The position numbers were made by a program, and so were the translations under genes. The notes below the pieces were generated by a model that was given only the letters and a program-made list of their open reading frames with translations, was not told the DNA's origin and did no database searches. Positions 17,369-25,683 of a DNA stretch of 64,000 bases are shown in pieces; position 1 is the first letter of the stretch; the number at the start of each line of letters is the position of its first letter. The DNA is taken from positions 6,630-70,629 of the forward strand of contig UQHF01000020.1 in assembly GCA_900540785.1 (NCBI GenBank), in the 5' to 3' direction. The stretch comes from an uncultured Blautia sp. Its GTDB lineage: Bacteria; Bacillota; Clostridia; Lachnospirales; Lachnospiraceae.

Positions 17369-17397
17369 TTGTCCTTTACACTTTTGTGTGGTATATT
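17369..17397 (+). promoter_or_regulatory. promoter of the mdh-hdr-flx-frd-fum operon
   Basis: TTGTCC (17369-17374), 17 bases, TATATT (17392-17397), giving a leader of about 140 bases. This is the only good promoter I see ahead of the genes up to 29394. A degenerate Rex-like half site TTGTTAA (17506-17512) lies just before the ribosome site. The second half is too poor to call an operator. Confidence 0.6.
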
Positions 17398-17540
17398 ATT
17401 AAAAGAGGAACTTAACTATAAATCGTAAAAAATTAACCATTTTATATTTAGAACGTTGGAATAAAAGAAAAAATAGTGGCAGTTCCCCATTTTTTTTACC
17501 TGTAATTGTTAAAAAAAAGACAAAGTGAGAGGAGAATGTT

Positions 17541-18494
17541 ATGAGCAGCAAAATTACAATCATCGGAGCAGGAAGTGTAGGAGCAACCATCGCGTATACT
17601 TTATCAAGTGAAGATATTGCATCAGAAATCGTTCTGATTGATATTAATAAAGAAAAAGTAGAAGGCGAAGTAATGGACATTGCTCAGGGAACCTGTTTCC
17701 GCAATCCTATTTCCATCAAGGCAGGAGAATATGAAGATGCAAAGGATTCCGACATTGTAATTATCACTTCCGGTATTGCGCGGAAACCGGGACAGACAAG
17801 AATTGAGCTGACCCAGACAAATGTAAATATCTTAAAAAGTATTACTCCGGAAATCGTAAAAGCAGCTCCAGATGCGCTTTACATTATGGTGAGCAATCCG
17901 GTAGATATTATGACTTATGTATTTACAAAAATCTCAGGTCTTCCGGAAAATCAGATTATCGGTTCCGGTACGATCCTGGATTCTGCAAGACTGCGCTGCG
18001 GGCTTTCTGAACACTTTAAGGTGGCACAGAAAAACATTCATGCCTATGTATTTGGAGAGCATGGAGATACTTCCTTTATCCCGTGGACAGGCGCTTATAT
18101 TTCCGGCGTAAGTGTAGATGAGTTTTATCATACAATGAAGGATCTCGGAAAAGAAGTGGAAGAGCTTGATAAAGAGGGAATGCTGGAATACGTTCAGAAA
18201 TCCGGCGGCAAGATCATTGCAAATAAAGGCGCTACCTTCTATGCAGTTTCCACAGCAGTATGCAAGCTCTGCGGTATTCTTCTCTCTGCTTCCGATTCCA
18301 TCACAACTGTATCCACGATGATGCACGGAGAGTATGGAATTGAAGACGTGGCTTTAAGTACGCTGACTCTTGTAGGACCAAATGGTGTGCAGGGTAAAAT
18401 CCCAATGCGTATGAATCAGGAAGAAATCGGGAAACTGAAGGCGAGCGCAGATGCTCTGAAAGCAGTGATCTCTCAGCTTGACCTTACCGTATAA
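17541..18494 (+). CDS. mdh: NAD-dependent malate dehydrogenase of LDH-like fold (often annotated L-lactate dehydrogenase)
   Basis: A 317-residue Rossmann enzyme (ITIIGAGSVGATIAYTL, VSNPVDIMTYV, GEHGDTSFIPW with the catalytic His). The scaffold is LDH-like (GSGTILDSARLR). The substrate-discriminating position, Gln102 in lactate dehydrogenases, is Arg81 here, in SGIARKPGQTR. Arg at this site defines malate dehydrogenases, and Q102R converts LDH to MDH in the classic engineering work. The neighbourhood agrees: fumarase and fumarate reductase follow on the same strand. I therefore expect oxaloacetate + NADH to malate. Lactate activity is the alternative. Confidence 0.75.
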   Translation: MSSKITIIGAGSVGATIAYTLSSEDIASEIVLIDINKEKVEGEVMDIAQGTCFRNPISIKAGEYEDAKDSDIVIITSGIARKPGQTRIELTQTNVNILKSITPEIVKAAPDALYIMVSNPVDIMTYVFTKISGLPENQIIGSGTILDSARLRCGLSEHFKVAQKNIHAYVFGEHGDTSFIPWTGAYISGVSVDEFYHTMKDLGKEVEELDKEGMLEYVQKSGGKIIANKGATFYAVSTAVCKLCGILLSASDSITTVSTMMHGEYGIEDVALSTLTLVGPNGVQGKIPMRMNQEEIGKLKASADALKAVISQLDLTV

Positions 18495-18521
18495 GGCTTT
18501 ACAGAAAGGATAACAGAAACT

Positions 18522-19310
18522 ATGAAGTACAGTTATTATCCGGGGTGTACACTCCGTACAAAGGCAAAGGCTCTTGATGATTATGCGAGAGCCTCTGCAA
18601 AAGCTCTGGGCTTCGAACTGGAAGAAATTGAAAACTGGCAGTGCTGCGGAGGGGTATATCCTCTTGGAACAGATGAAATTGCCACAAAGCTTTCCTCCGT
18701 CCGCGCCCTGAATGATGCCAGGGAAAAAGGACAGGATCTTGTGACTCTCTGTTCTGCCTGCCATCATGTAATTAAGCGCGTCAATGACGATATGAAAAAT
18801 GTAGAAGACATTCAGACAAGAGCAAATAACTATATGCAGCTTTCTGAACCTTATAAGGGAGAGACAACGGTTCTTCATTATCTGGAAGTGCTTCGCGACC
18901 GCGTAGGCTTCGATAAGATAAAAGAAAAAGTGGTAAATCCCTTTACAGGAAGAAAAATCGGTGCATATTACGGCTGTCTCCTTTTAAGACCGGGAAAAAT
19001 CCTGGAATTTGACAATCCGGAAAATCCTTCTATTATAGAAGATTTTATCCGTGCGATTGGCGGAGAGCCTGTGATCTATCCATACAGAAACGAGTGCTGC
19101 GGAGGCTATATTTCCTTAAAAGAAAAAGAACTGTCAGGAAATATGTGCAAAAAGATCACAGAAAGCGCAGAAGGCTTTGGCGCGGAAATGCTGATCACAG
19201 CCTGTCCTCTCTGTCTTTATAACTTAAATAAAACAGAAAGCGGTCTCCCTGTCTATTATTTCACAGAGCTTCTGGCAGAAGCTCTCGGGGTAAAGGAGGA
19301 CAATCAATGA
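18522..19310 (+). CDS. hdrB: heterodisulfide reductase subunit B-like (CCG domains)
   Basis: A 262-residue protein with two cysteine-rich CCG domains: YYPGCTL, WQCCGGVYPL and LCSACHHVI in the first, YYGCLLLRPGK, NECCGGYISL and ITACPLCLYNL in the second. In methanogens HdrB carries two non-cubane [4Fe-4S] clusters that reduce a disulfide. It overlaps hdrC by 4 bases. In this operon no obvious disulfide substrate or DsrC is encoded, so it may instead relay electrons to the fumarate reductase encoded downstream. That is inference. Confidence 0.85.
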   Translation: MKYSYYPGCTLRTKAKALDDYARASAKALGFELEEIENWQCCGGVYPLGTDEIATKLSSVRALNDAREKGQDLVTLCSACHHVIKRVNDDMKNVEDIQTRANNYMQLSEPYKGETTVLHYLEVLRDRVGFDKIKEKVVNPFTGRKIGAYYGCLLLRPGKILEFDNPENPSIIEDFIRAIGGEPVIYPYRNECCGGYISLKEKELSGNMCKKITESAEGFGAEMLITACPLCLYNLNKTESGLPVYYFTELLAEALGVKEDNQ

Positions 19311-19684
19311 ATCAGGTAGAAATGATAAAAGAAATCAGCGGCGTAAATCCTCTGAAATGTATGAAATGCGGAAAATGTTCCGCCTCCTGCCCTTCCTTTA
19401 ACGAGATGGATATTAAACCGCATCAGTTTGTTTCTTATGTGGTAAATGAAGATGTGGAGGCGCTTGTAAATTCAAAATCTCTCTGGAAATGTCTTTCCTG
19501 TTTCGCCTGTGTGGAGCGCTGTCCGCGAGATGTGAAACCTGGGAAATTAATTGATGCTGCGAGACAGATGGTAATCCGCCAGAAAGGACTGGATTATTTA
19601 TCCCCAAATGAAATTCCGGAACTTCTTGATGAGGAACTTCCGCAGCAGCTTTTAGTCAGCGCATTCAGAAGATACAGGAGGTAA
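19307..19684 (+). CDS. hdrC: heterodisulfide reductase subunit C-like ferredoxin
   Basis: A 125-residue protein with two [4Fe-4S] motifs, CMKCGKCSASCPSF (about 18-31) and CLSCFACVERCPRD (about 63-76), as in HdrC, the wire between HdrA and HdrB. It is shorter than methanogen HdrC, which often carries a longer helical C-terminus. AGGAGG sits just before the ATG of hdrB's overlapping partner, and the 3' end carries the ribosome site for hdrA. Confidence 0.85.
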   Translation: MNQVEMIKEISGVNPLKCMKCGKCSASCPSFNEMDIKPHQFVSYVVNEDVEALVNSKSLWKCLSCFACVERCPRDVKPGKLIDAARQMVIRQKGLDYLSPNEIPELLDEELPQQLLVSAFRRYRR

Positions 19685-19689
19685 AGCTG

Positions 19690-21678
19690 ATGCAGAGAAT
19701 CGGCGTATTTGTCTGTCATTGCGGAAGCAATATTGCCGCAACAGTAGACGTGAAAAAAGTAGCAGAGATGGCTCTTCTTGAGCCGGGCGTTGTCCATGCT
19801 GAGGATTATCCCTATATGTGTTCAGAAGCAGGACAGGCAAAAATTGCAGAGGCAATTAAAGAAAAAAATCTGACAGGAATCGTAGTATGCTCCTGTTCCC
19901 CGCGTATGCACGAGGCAACCTTTAGAAAGGCTGCAGAGAAAGCGGGATTAAATCCATATATGGTGGAAATCGCAAATATCCGTGAGCACTGCTCCTGGAT
20001 TCACAAGGACATGGAAGAGGCAACAAAAAAGGCCGTGATCCTTGCAAGAGCAGCCATCGCAAAGGTAAACTTAAACGCTCCTTTAAAACCGGGCGAGAGC
20101 AGAGTTACAAAGAGGGCACTTGTGATCGGCGGCGGTATTGCCGGAATCCAGACTGCCCTTGATATTGCAGACGCAGGATATGAAGTTGACATTGTGGAGA
20201 AAACTCCAAGTATCGGCGGAAGAATGTCACAGCTTGACAAGACCTTCCCCACACTTGACTGTTCTGCTTGTATTCTGACACCGAAAATGGTGGAAGCGGC
20301 AGCTCACGAAAAAATCAATATTTATACATACAGCGAAGTGGAAAAAGTAACCGGATTCGTAGGTGACTTCACAGTAGACATTCGCAAAAAAGCAAGAAGC
20401 GTAAATATGGACAAGTGTACAGGCTGCGGTATCTGTCAGGAAAAATGTCCCTCTAAAAAAATTCCGAGCGAGTTTAACAGAGGACTTGGAAACAGAACAG
20501 CCATTTACACACCGTTTGCCCAGGCAATTCCAAATGTTCCGGTCATTGACAGAGAAAACTGCATTAAGTTTAAAACGGGAAAATGCGGTCTCTGTGCAAA
20601 AGTCTGTCAGGCAGGAGCCATTGAATACGACCAGCAGGACGAGATCGTGACACAGAAATACGGAGCCATTGTAGTGGCAACCGGTTTTGATATGATCAAG
20701 CTCGATAAATATGACGAGTACGCATACAGCCAGAGCAAGGACGTCATCACTTCCCTTGAGCTTGAACGTATCATGAATGCGGCAGGACCGACAAAAGGAC
20801 ATCTTGAGCGTCTTTCTGATGGAAAAGCGCCGAAGGAAATGGTGTTTATCCAGTGTGTGGGAAGCCGCTGCGCAGACGACAGGGGAAAGAGCTACTGCTC
20901 TAAAATCTGCTGTATGTACACAGCAAAACACGCCATGCTGATCCGTGATAAATATCCGGATGTAAATGTGACAGTATTTTATATTGATGTTCGTACACCA
21001 GGCAAAAACTTTGACGAGTTTTACAGAAGAGCTGTGGAGCAGTACGGTGTAAATTACGTAAAAGGCCAGGTTGGAAAGGTCATTCCAAAGCCCAACGGAA
21101 AGCTTCTCGTACAGGGTGTGGACCTTCTTGACAATAAACAGATTTTAAAAGAGGCTGATATGGTTGTCCTTGCGGCTGCGATTGAACCGGAACCGGACGT
21201 TCGCCGAATCGCAACCATGCTGACTGCAAGTATTGATACCAATAATTTCCTCACAGAGGCTCACGCAAAGCTTCGCCCTGTGGAATCTCCGACAGCGGGT
21301 ATTTTCCTCTCCGGCGTATGTCAGGGACCAAAGGATATTCCGGAGACAGTTGCCCAGGCGGGAGCTGCGGCAGTAAAGGCGATCGGACTTCTTGCAAAGG
21401 ATAAGCTTATGACAAATCCGTGTACTGCAAAATCCGACGAGCTTCTCTGTAACGGATGCTCCACCTGTGCCAACGTATGTCCTTACGGAGCCATCACTTA
21501 TGAAGAAAAAGAAGTAAACGACCACGGAATCCGCGAGGTGCGCCGAATCGCTGTTGTAAACGACGCGTTATGCCAGGGCTGCGGCGCCTGCACCGTTACC
21601 TGTCCTTCCGGTGCAATGGACCTTCAGGGATTCTCAAACAGACAGATTATCGCGGAGGTAGATGCAATATGTCGATAG
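19690..21678 (+). CDS. hdrA: heterodisulfide reductase subunit A-like flavoprotein
   Basis: A 662-residue flavin/iron-sulfur protein. In order: an N-terminal Cys domain (GVFVCHCGSNIA, VVCSCSPRMHE), an FAD-binding fold (RALVIGGGIAGIQTALDIADAG) with TLDCSACILTPKM, an inserted ferredoxin pair (CTGCGICQEKCPSKK and CGLCAKVCQAGA), and a C-terminal ferredoxin domain (CNGCSTCANVCPYGA, CQGCGACTVTCPSGA). HdrA holds the FAD that bifurcates electrons in methanogens. Length matches the family. The 3' end overlaps flxD by 10 bases. Whether this copy bifurcates cannot be read directly. Confidence 0.9.
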   Translation: MQRIGVFVCHCGSNIAATVDVKKVAEMALLEPGVVHAEDYPYMCSEAGQAKIAEAIKEKNLTGIVVCSCSPRMHEATFRKAAEKAGLNPYMVEIANIREHCSWIHKDMEEATKKAVILARAAIAKVNLNAPLKPGESRVTKRALVIGGGIAGIQTALDIADAGYEVDIVEKTPSIGGRMSQLDKTFPTLDCSACILTPKMVEAAAHEKINIYTYSEVEKVTGFVGDFTVDIRKKARSVNMDKCTGCGICQEKCPSKKIPSEFNRGLGNRTAIYTPFAQAIPNVPVIDRENCIKFKTGKCGLCAKVCQAGAIEYDQQDEIVTQKYGAIVVATGFDMIKLDKYDEYAYSQSKDVITSLELERIMNAAGPTKGHLERLSDGKAPKEMVFIQCVGSRCADDRGKSYCSKICCMYTAKHAMLIRDKYPDVNVTVFYIDVRTPGKNFDEFYRRAVEQYGVNYVKGQVGKVIPKPNGKLLVQGVDLLDNKQILKEADMVVLAAAIEPEPDVRRIATMLTASIDTNNFLTEAHAKLRPVESPTAGIFLSGVCQGPKDIPETVAQAGAAAVKAIGLLAKDKLMTNPCTAKSDELLCNGCSTCANVCPYGAITYEEKEVNDHGIREVRRIAVVNDALCQGCGACTVTCPSGAMDLQGFSNRQIIAEVDAICR

Positions 21679-22112
21679 AAGCAAAAGAAGAATTCAGACC
21701 GAAAATCGTGGCATTCTGCTGTAACTGGTGCAGCTATGCAGGGGCGGATCTTGCGGGAAGCAGCCGCCTTACCTACCCGGCAGATGTAAAAATCATCCGT
21801 GTTCCATGCTCCTGCCGCGTAAATCCCATGTTTATTTTAAGGGCATTTGAAAAGGGAGCGGACGGCGTGATCATGTGCGGCTGCCATCCCGGAGACTGCC
21901 ATTACAGTACAGGAAATTATTATGCGAGAAGAAGAATGACACTTCTGTTTTCCATGCTGGACTATCTCGGCGTGGAAAAAGGCCGTACACGCGTAGAGTG
22001 GGTATCTGCTGCAGAAGGTGTAAAATTCTCACAGACTATGAATGAGTTTGTGGAAAAGATTTATTCTCTCGGCAAAAATGTAAGACTGGAGGATTTGCGA
22101 TGCGGGAAATGA
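21669..22112 (+). CDS. flxD: FlxD / MvhD-like [2Fe-2S] subunit
   Basis: A 147-residue protein of the MvhD/FlpD family (PF02662) that passes electrons from a dehydrogenase to HdrA. Cysteine blocks are CCNWCSYAGADLAG, VPCSCRVNP and MCGCHPGDCHY. I chose ATG 21669, with GGAGG at about 10 bases, over longer frames that run back through hdrA. It overlaps hdrA and flxC, so translation is coupled. In Desulfovibrio and many Firmicutes the same gene joins flxABC to hdrABC. Confidence 0.85.
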   Translation: MSIEAKEEFRPKIVAFCCNWCSYAGADLAGSSRLTYPADVKIIRVPCSCRVNPMFILRAFEKGADGVIMCGCHPGDCHYSTGNYYARRRMTLLFSMLDYLGVEKGRTRVEWVSAAEGVKFSQTMNEFVEKIYSLGKNVRLEDLRCGK

Positions 22113-23062
22113 TAGAGCGTGCAAAAGAGCTGCTTTCTTCCGGAGAAGTGACACAGGTTCTTGGCTGGAAAGCGGGAGACCTTTCCTATAATCCGGAGCC
22201 GGCGTTCTTTGATAAGGCAGAAGAGCTTGATAATCTTGTATATAACGGCTTCTGTGGAGCCAATTTAAGTAAATATATGATCGCAGCCTCCAAAATGGAG
22301 GGAAAAACCCTTGTATTTTTAAAGCCGTGCGATACATACAGCTTTAATCAGCTGATAAAAGAGCATCGTGTAGACAGAGAAAAGGCTTACATTGTGGGAA
22401 TCGGCTGCAAGGGCAAGCTTGATATAGAGAAAATTAAAAAAATGGGGATTAAGGGAATTGAGAGCATTCAGGGCGCTGAGGCGGAAGATTCCTGTGAAAC
22501 CTTAAAAATCCAGACTATTTACGGAGAAAAGACCTGTTCCTATAAAGATGCCATGCTGGAGAGATGCCACGTGTGCAAGGGAAAAGAGCATCAGATTTAT
22601 GACGAACTTCTCGGCGAGTCAAAAGATACAAAAGATGCAGACCGTTTTGCAGAAGTAGAAAAAATCGAGGCAATGAGCCCGGAAGAAAAGTTTGCTTTTT
22701 TCCAGAAGGAATTAAGCAAATGTATCCGATGCAATGCCTGCCGGAATGTATGTCCTGCATGTTCCTGCCGTAAATGTGTATTTGACAGCAACAAATTTGA
22801 CAGCAGCCAGAAGGCAAATGCAGACTCCTTTGAGGAGAAAATGTTCCATATTATCCGTGCCTTCCATGTGGCGGGAAGATGTACAGACTGCGGCGAGTGC
22901 AGCAGAGTCTGTCCTCAGGGAATCCCCCTTCACCTGTTTAACAGAAAGTTTATCAAGGATATTGATATGCTTTACGGAGAGTTTCAGGCCGGAGAGGACA
23001 CAGAGTCAAAAGGACCGCTTACAAGCTATACTTTCGACGATGCAGAGCCGGGCAGTGTGTGA
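22100..23062 (+). CDS. flxC: FlxC-like iron-sulfur protein with FrhB-type N-terminal domain
   Basis: A 320-residue protein. The N-terminal 200 residues resemble the F420-hydrogenase beta (FrhB) type fold (NGFCGANLSKYMIAASK, LKPCDTYSFNQLIKEH, YIVGIGCKGK). The C-terminal part has CIRCNACRNVCPACSCRKC and CTDCGECSRVCPQG, two [4Fe-4S] clusters plus extra cysteines. In Flx complexes the B and C subunits link the NAD(P)H module (FlxA) to FlxD. The letters B and C are assigned here by gene order only. It overlaps flxD by 13 bases. Confidence 0.75.
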   Translation: MREMIERAKELLSSGEVTQVLGWKAGDLSYNPEPAFFDKAEELDNLVYNGFCGANLSKYMIAASKMEGKTLVFLKPCDTYSFNQLIKEHRVDREKAYIVGIGCKGKLDIEKIKKMGIKGIESIQGAEAEDSCETLKIQTIYGEKTCSYKDAMLERCHVCKGKEHQIYDELLGESKDTKDADRFAEVEKIEAMSPEEKFAFFQKELSKCIRCNACRNVCPACSCRKCVFDSNKFDSSQKANADSFEEKMFHIIRAFHVAGRCTDCGECSRVCPQGIPLHLFNRKFIKDIDMLYGEFQAGEDTESKGPLTSYTFDDAEPGSV

Positions 23063-23077
23063 GAAAGGGGATAACGT

Positions 23078-24121
23078 ATGTATAAGATAGCAAAAGAAAA
23101 GCTTTCGGAGTTGTTTGCCCTCATTGCAGAGAAAAGAGAGCTGTATCTTCCTGTAAATGTAAACGGACAGGCGAATTTTGCTGCGTGGAGTGAAGACGCG
23201 GAAACAGCTCTTGACACATTAAAGACAGTGAAATCTCCCAAGGACGCATTTTTTCCACAAAGTGAAAACCTTTATACCTGCGTCCGTGACGGAAAGAAAA
23301 TAAAAGTGGAGCCGGAAGCCTTAAAAGAGCAGGATTTTGTTGTGTTTGGAATGAAGGCGTGTGATGTAAGAGGTGTGGAGGTTCTTGATAAAGTTTTCCT
23401 TGCCGATCCTGTTGACAGTTTTTATGCTGCAAGAAGAGAACACGGAACCATCGTTGCTCTTGCCTGCTCCGAGCCGGAGGAAACATGTTTTTGCAAGGCG
23501 TTCGGGATTGACGCTGCAGAGCCGGCAGGAGACGTTTCTGTGTGGCTTTCCGGGGAAACTCTTTTCTGGAAAGCAAACACAGACAAGGGAGAGGCGCTTA
23601 CAGAGGCAGTGAAGAGTCTTCTGGAAGAAGCCGGTGGAGAAGATGCGGAATGTGTGGAAAAAGAGAAGGCTTCCATAAGAGCCATTGTGGATAAGCTTCC
23701 ATATTCCGACCTTTCTCTTGAAGGCTGGAACGGGGACGCCTTAAAAGAAAAATTCGATTCTCCTTTATGGGAGGAGCTTTATAAACCGTGCCTCGCGTGT
23801 GGAACGTGTACTTTTGTATGCCCTACATGCCAGTGCTACGATATTAAGGACTATGATACAGGACATGGGGTACAGAGATACCGCTGCTGGGATTCCTGTA
23901 TGTATTCCGATTTTACCATGATGGCGCACGGAAACAACCGTACAAGCCAGATGCAGAGATTCCGTCAGAGATTTATGCACAAGCTTGTATATTTCCCGGC
24001 AAACAACGATGGAATGTATTCCTGCGTGGGCTGCGGACGATGTGTGGAAAAATGTCCGTCAGCGTTAAATATTGTAAAAGTGATCAAGTCCTTTCAGAAA
24101 CAGGGAGGTAACAGGGAATGA
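23078..24121 (+). CDS. flxB: FlxB-like (hydrogenase beta / HydB-like) iron-sulfur protein
   Basis: A 347-residue protein. It has an N-terminal domain typical of sulfhydrogenase/NAD(P)H-dehydrogenase beta subunits (FVVFGMKACDVRGVEVLDKVFL, ACSEPEETCFCKAFG). C-terminal [4Fe-4S] motifs are CLACGTCTFVCPTCQCYD and CVGCGRCVEKCPSALN. In the complex it would carry electrons from the FlxA flavin toward HdrA. It overlaps flxA by ATGA. Confidence 0.75.
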   Translation: MYKIAKEKLSELFALIAEKRELYLPVNVNGQANFAAWSEDAETALDTLKTVKSPKDAFFPQSENLYTCVRDGKKIKVEPEALKEQDFVVFGMKACDVRGVEVLDKVFLADPVDSFYAARREHGTIVALACSEPEETCFCKAFGIDAAEPAGDVSVWLSGETLFWKANTDKGEALTEAVKSLLEEAGGEDAECVEKEKASIRAIVDKLPYSDLSLEGWNGDALKEKFDSPLWEELYKPCLACGTCTFVCPTCQCYDIKDYDTGHGVQRYRCWDSCMYSDFTMMAHGNNRTSQMQRFRQRFMHKLVYFPANNDGMYSCVGCGRCVEKCPSALNIVKVIKSFQKQGGNRE

Positions 24122-24972
24122 GCGAATGCACCTGTCATAAAAATTATACATTAGATACACTGATTCCAAAGGTTGGAGTCATTACGGATATTCGTGAGGA
24201 GACGCCGGATGTAAAAACATTCCGGGTCAATGCGCCCGAAGGAGGAAAACTTTTTGAACATATGCCGGGACAGTGCGCCATGCTCTGTGCGCCCGGGATC
24301 AGCGAAGGTATGTTTTCCATTACTTCTTCTCCTACAAATAAGGAATATCAGGAATTCAGCATTAAAAAATGCGGTGTTCTCACAGATTATCTCCACAGTC
24401 TTTCCGTTGGAGATGAGATCACGGTAAGAGGACCGTACGGAAATTCTTTCCCTGTAGAGACAGAGCTTAAGGGGAAAAATCTTCTTTTTATCGCAGGAGG
24501 AATCGGTCTTGCTCCGCTCCGTTCTGTAATTAATTACGTTCTTGACAACAGAGAAAATTACGGAACAGTAGACATTCTTTACGGCTCCCGTTCCGCAGAT
24601 GACCTGGTACAGTTAAAGGAAATCCAGGAAGTGTGGATGAAAACAGAGGGAGTGAACGTATACCTTACCATTGACAGGGAGCAGGAAGGCTGGGACGGCC
24701 ACGTTGGATTTGTTCCCACATACTTAAAAGAAATCGGTTTTGACACAGACAAGGTTGCCCTTGTGTGCGGACCGCCGATCATGATCAAGTTTGTTCTTGC
24801 AGGCTTGAAGGAGATGGGCTTTACAGACGAGCAGGTGTATACCACCCTTGAGCTTCGCATGAAATGCGGAGTGGGAAAATGCGGACGATGCAACATCGGT
24901 TCCAAATACGTATGTAAAGACGGTCCTGTGTTCCGTTTTGACGAAATAGAAGAATTGCCCCAGGAGTACTGA
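24118..24972 (+). CDS. flxA: FlxA-like NAD(P)H-oxidising FAD/[2Fe-2S] subunit
   Basis: A 284-residue ferredoxin-NADP reductase-type protein. The N-terminal barrel has the FAD site (MFSITSSPT), and the NAD(P)-binding half has LLFIAGGIGLAPLRSVI and ALVCGPPIMIKF. The C-terminal CGVGKCGRCNIGSKYVCKDGP is the [2Fe-2S] loop of the PyrK / hydrogenase-gamma family. It is the likely entry point for NADH into the Flx-Hdr complex. Sixteen bases separate it from the fumarate reductase genes. Confidence 0.85.
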   Translation: MSECTCHKNYTLDTLIPKVGVITDIREETPDVKTFRVNAPEGGKLFEHMPGQCAMLCAPGISEGMFSITSSPTNKEYQEFSIKKCGVLTDYLHSLSVGDEITVRGPYGNSFPVETELKGKNLLFIAGGIGLAPLRSVINYVLDNRENYGTVDILYGSRSADDLVQLKEIQEVWMKTEGVNVYLTIDREQEGWDGHVGFVPTYLKEIGFDTDKVALVCGPPIMIKFVLAGLKEMGFTDEQVYTTLELRMKCGVGKCGRCNIGSKYVCKDGPVFRFDEIEELPQEY

Positions 24973-24988
24973 TAGAAAGGACAGGTAT

Positions 24989-25669
24989 TTGAAAATGGAT
25001 AAAATGGTAAACGTATATTTTTTCGGTAAGAAATACAGCGTACCGGCAGACCTTACCATCATGACTGCAATGGAATATGCAGGCTACACATTAAAAAGAG
25101 GCTGCGGCTGCCGCCACGGATTCTGCGGAGCCTGCGCGACAATTTACAGGATCAAGGGAAAAAATGAGCTGAAAACCTGCCTTGCCTGTCAGACACAGGT
25201 GGAAGAGGGCATGTATGTGGCAAGTATTCCGTTTTTCCCGACAGATAAAAGAACATATAATATAGAAGAAATCAAACCGAACCAGCAGGTAATGATGGAG
25301 CTTTATCCGGAAATTTACAGCTGTATCGGCTGCAACGCCTGTACAAAGGCATGTACCCAGGACTTAAATGTTATGCAGTATATTGCTTACGCACAGAGAG
25401 GGGAACTGGAAAAATGTGCGGAGGAATCCTTTGACTGCGTAGGCTGCGGCTGCTGTTCCGTAAGATGTCCTGCGGGAATTTCCCATCCTATGGTCGGAGT
25501 TCTTGCGAGACGTCTCACAGGAAAGTATATTGCACCGGAAGCAGAGCACCTCAATAAGAGAGTGGAGGAAATCCACCACGGCGAATATGACGAGCTGATC
25601 GAGCAGATCATGCAGAAGCCGATCACAGAGATGCAGGAACTTTACAATACAAGGGAAATTGAGAAATAA
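24989..25669 (+). CDS. frdB: fumarate reductase / succinate dehydrogenase iron-sulfur subunit
   Basis: A 226-residue protein. Residues about 40-75 hold a plant-type [2Fe-2S] site (CGCRHGFCGAC and CLAC), followed by CIGCNACTKACTQ and CVGCGCCSVRCPAG. Both C-terminal sites have four cysteines, so two [4Fe-4S] clusters are expected rather than the [4Fe-4S]/[3Fe-4S] pair of quinone-linked enzymes. The TTG start at 24989 has AAAGGA at 7 bases. The ATG at 24995 is the alternative. No membrane-anchor gene is present, so the enzyme is soluble, as in methanogen thiol:fumarate reductase. Confidence 0.8.
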   Translation: MKMDKMVNVYFFGKKYSVPADLTIMTAMEYAGYTLKRGCGCRHGFCGACATIYRIKGKNELKTCLACQTQVEEGMYVASIPFFPTDKRTYNIEEIKPNQQVMMELYPEIYSCIGCNACTKACTQDLNVMQYIAYAQRGELEKCAEESFDCVGCGCCSVRCPAGISHPMVGVLARRLTGKYIAPEAEHLNKRVEEIHHGEYDELIEQIMQKPITEMQELYNTREIEK

Positions 25670-25683
25670 GGAGGACAACCTAT

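Noticed and set aside
17506..17523. Rex-like site TTGTTAA-N4 before mdh
   Set aside because: The second half matches TTAACAA at only four of seven positions, so it is too weak to call, although NADH control would make sense for this operon.
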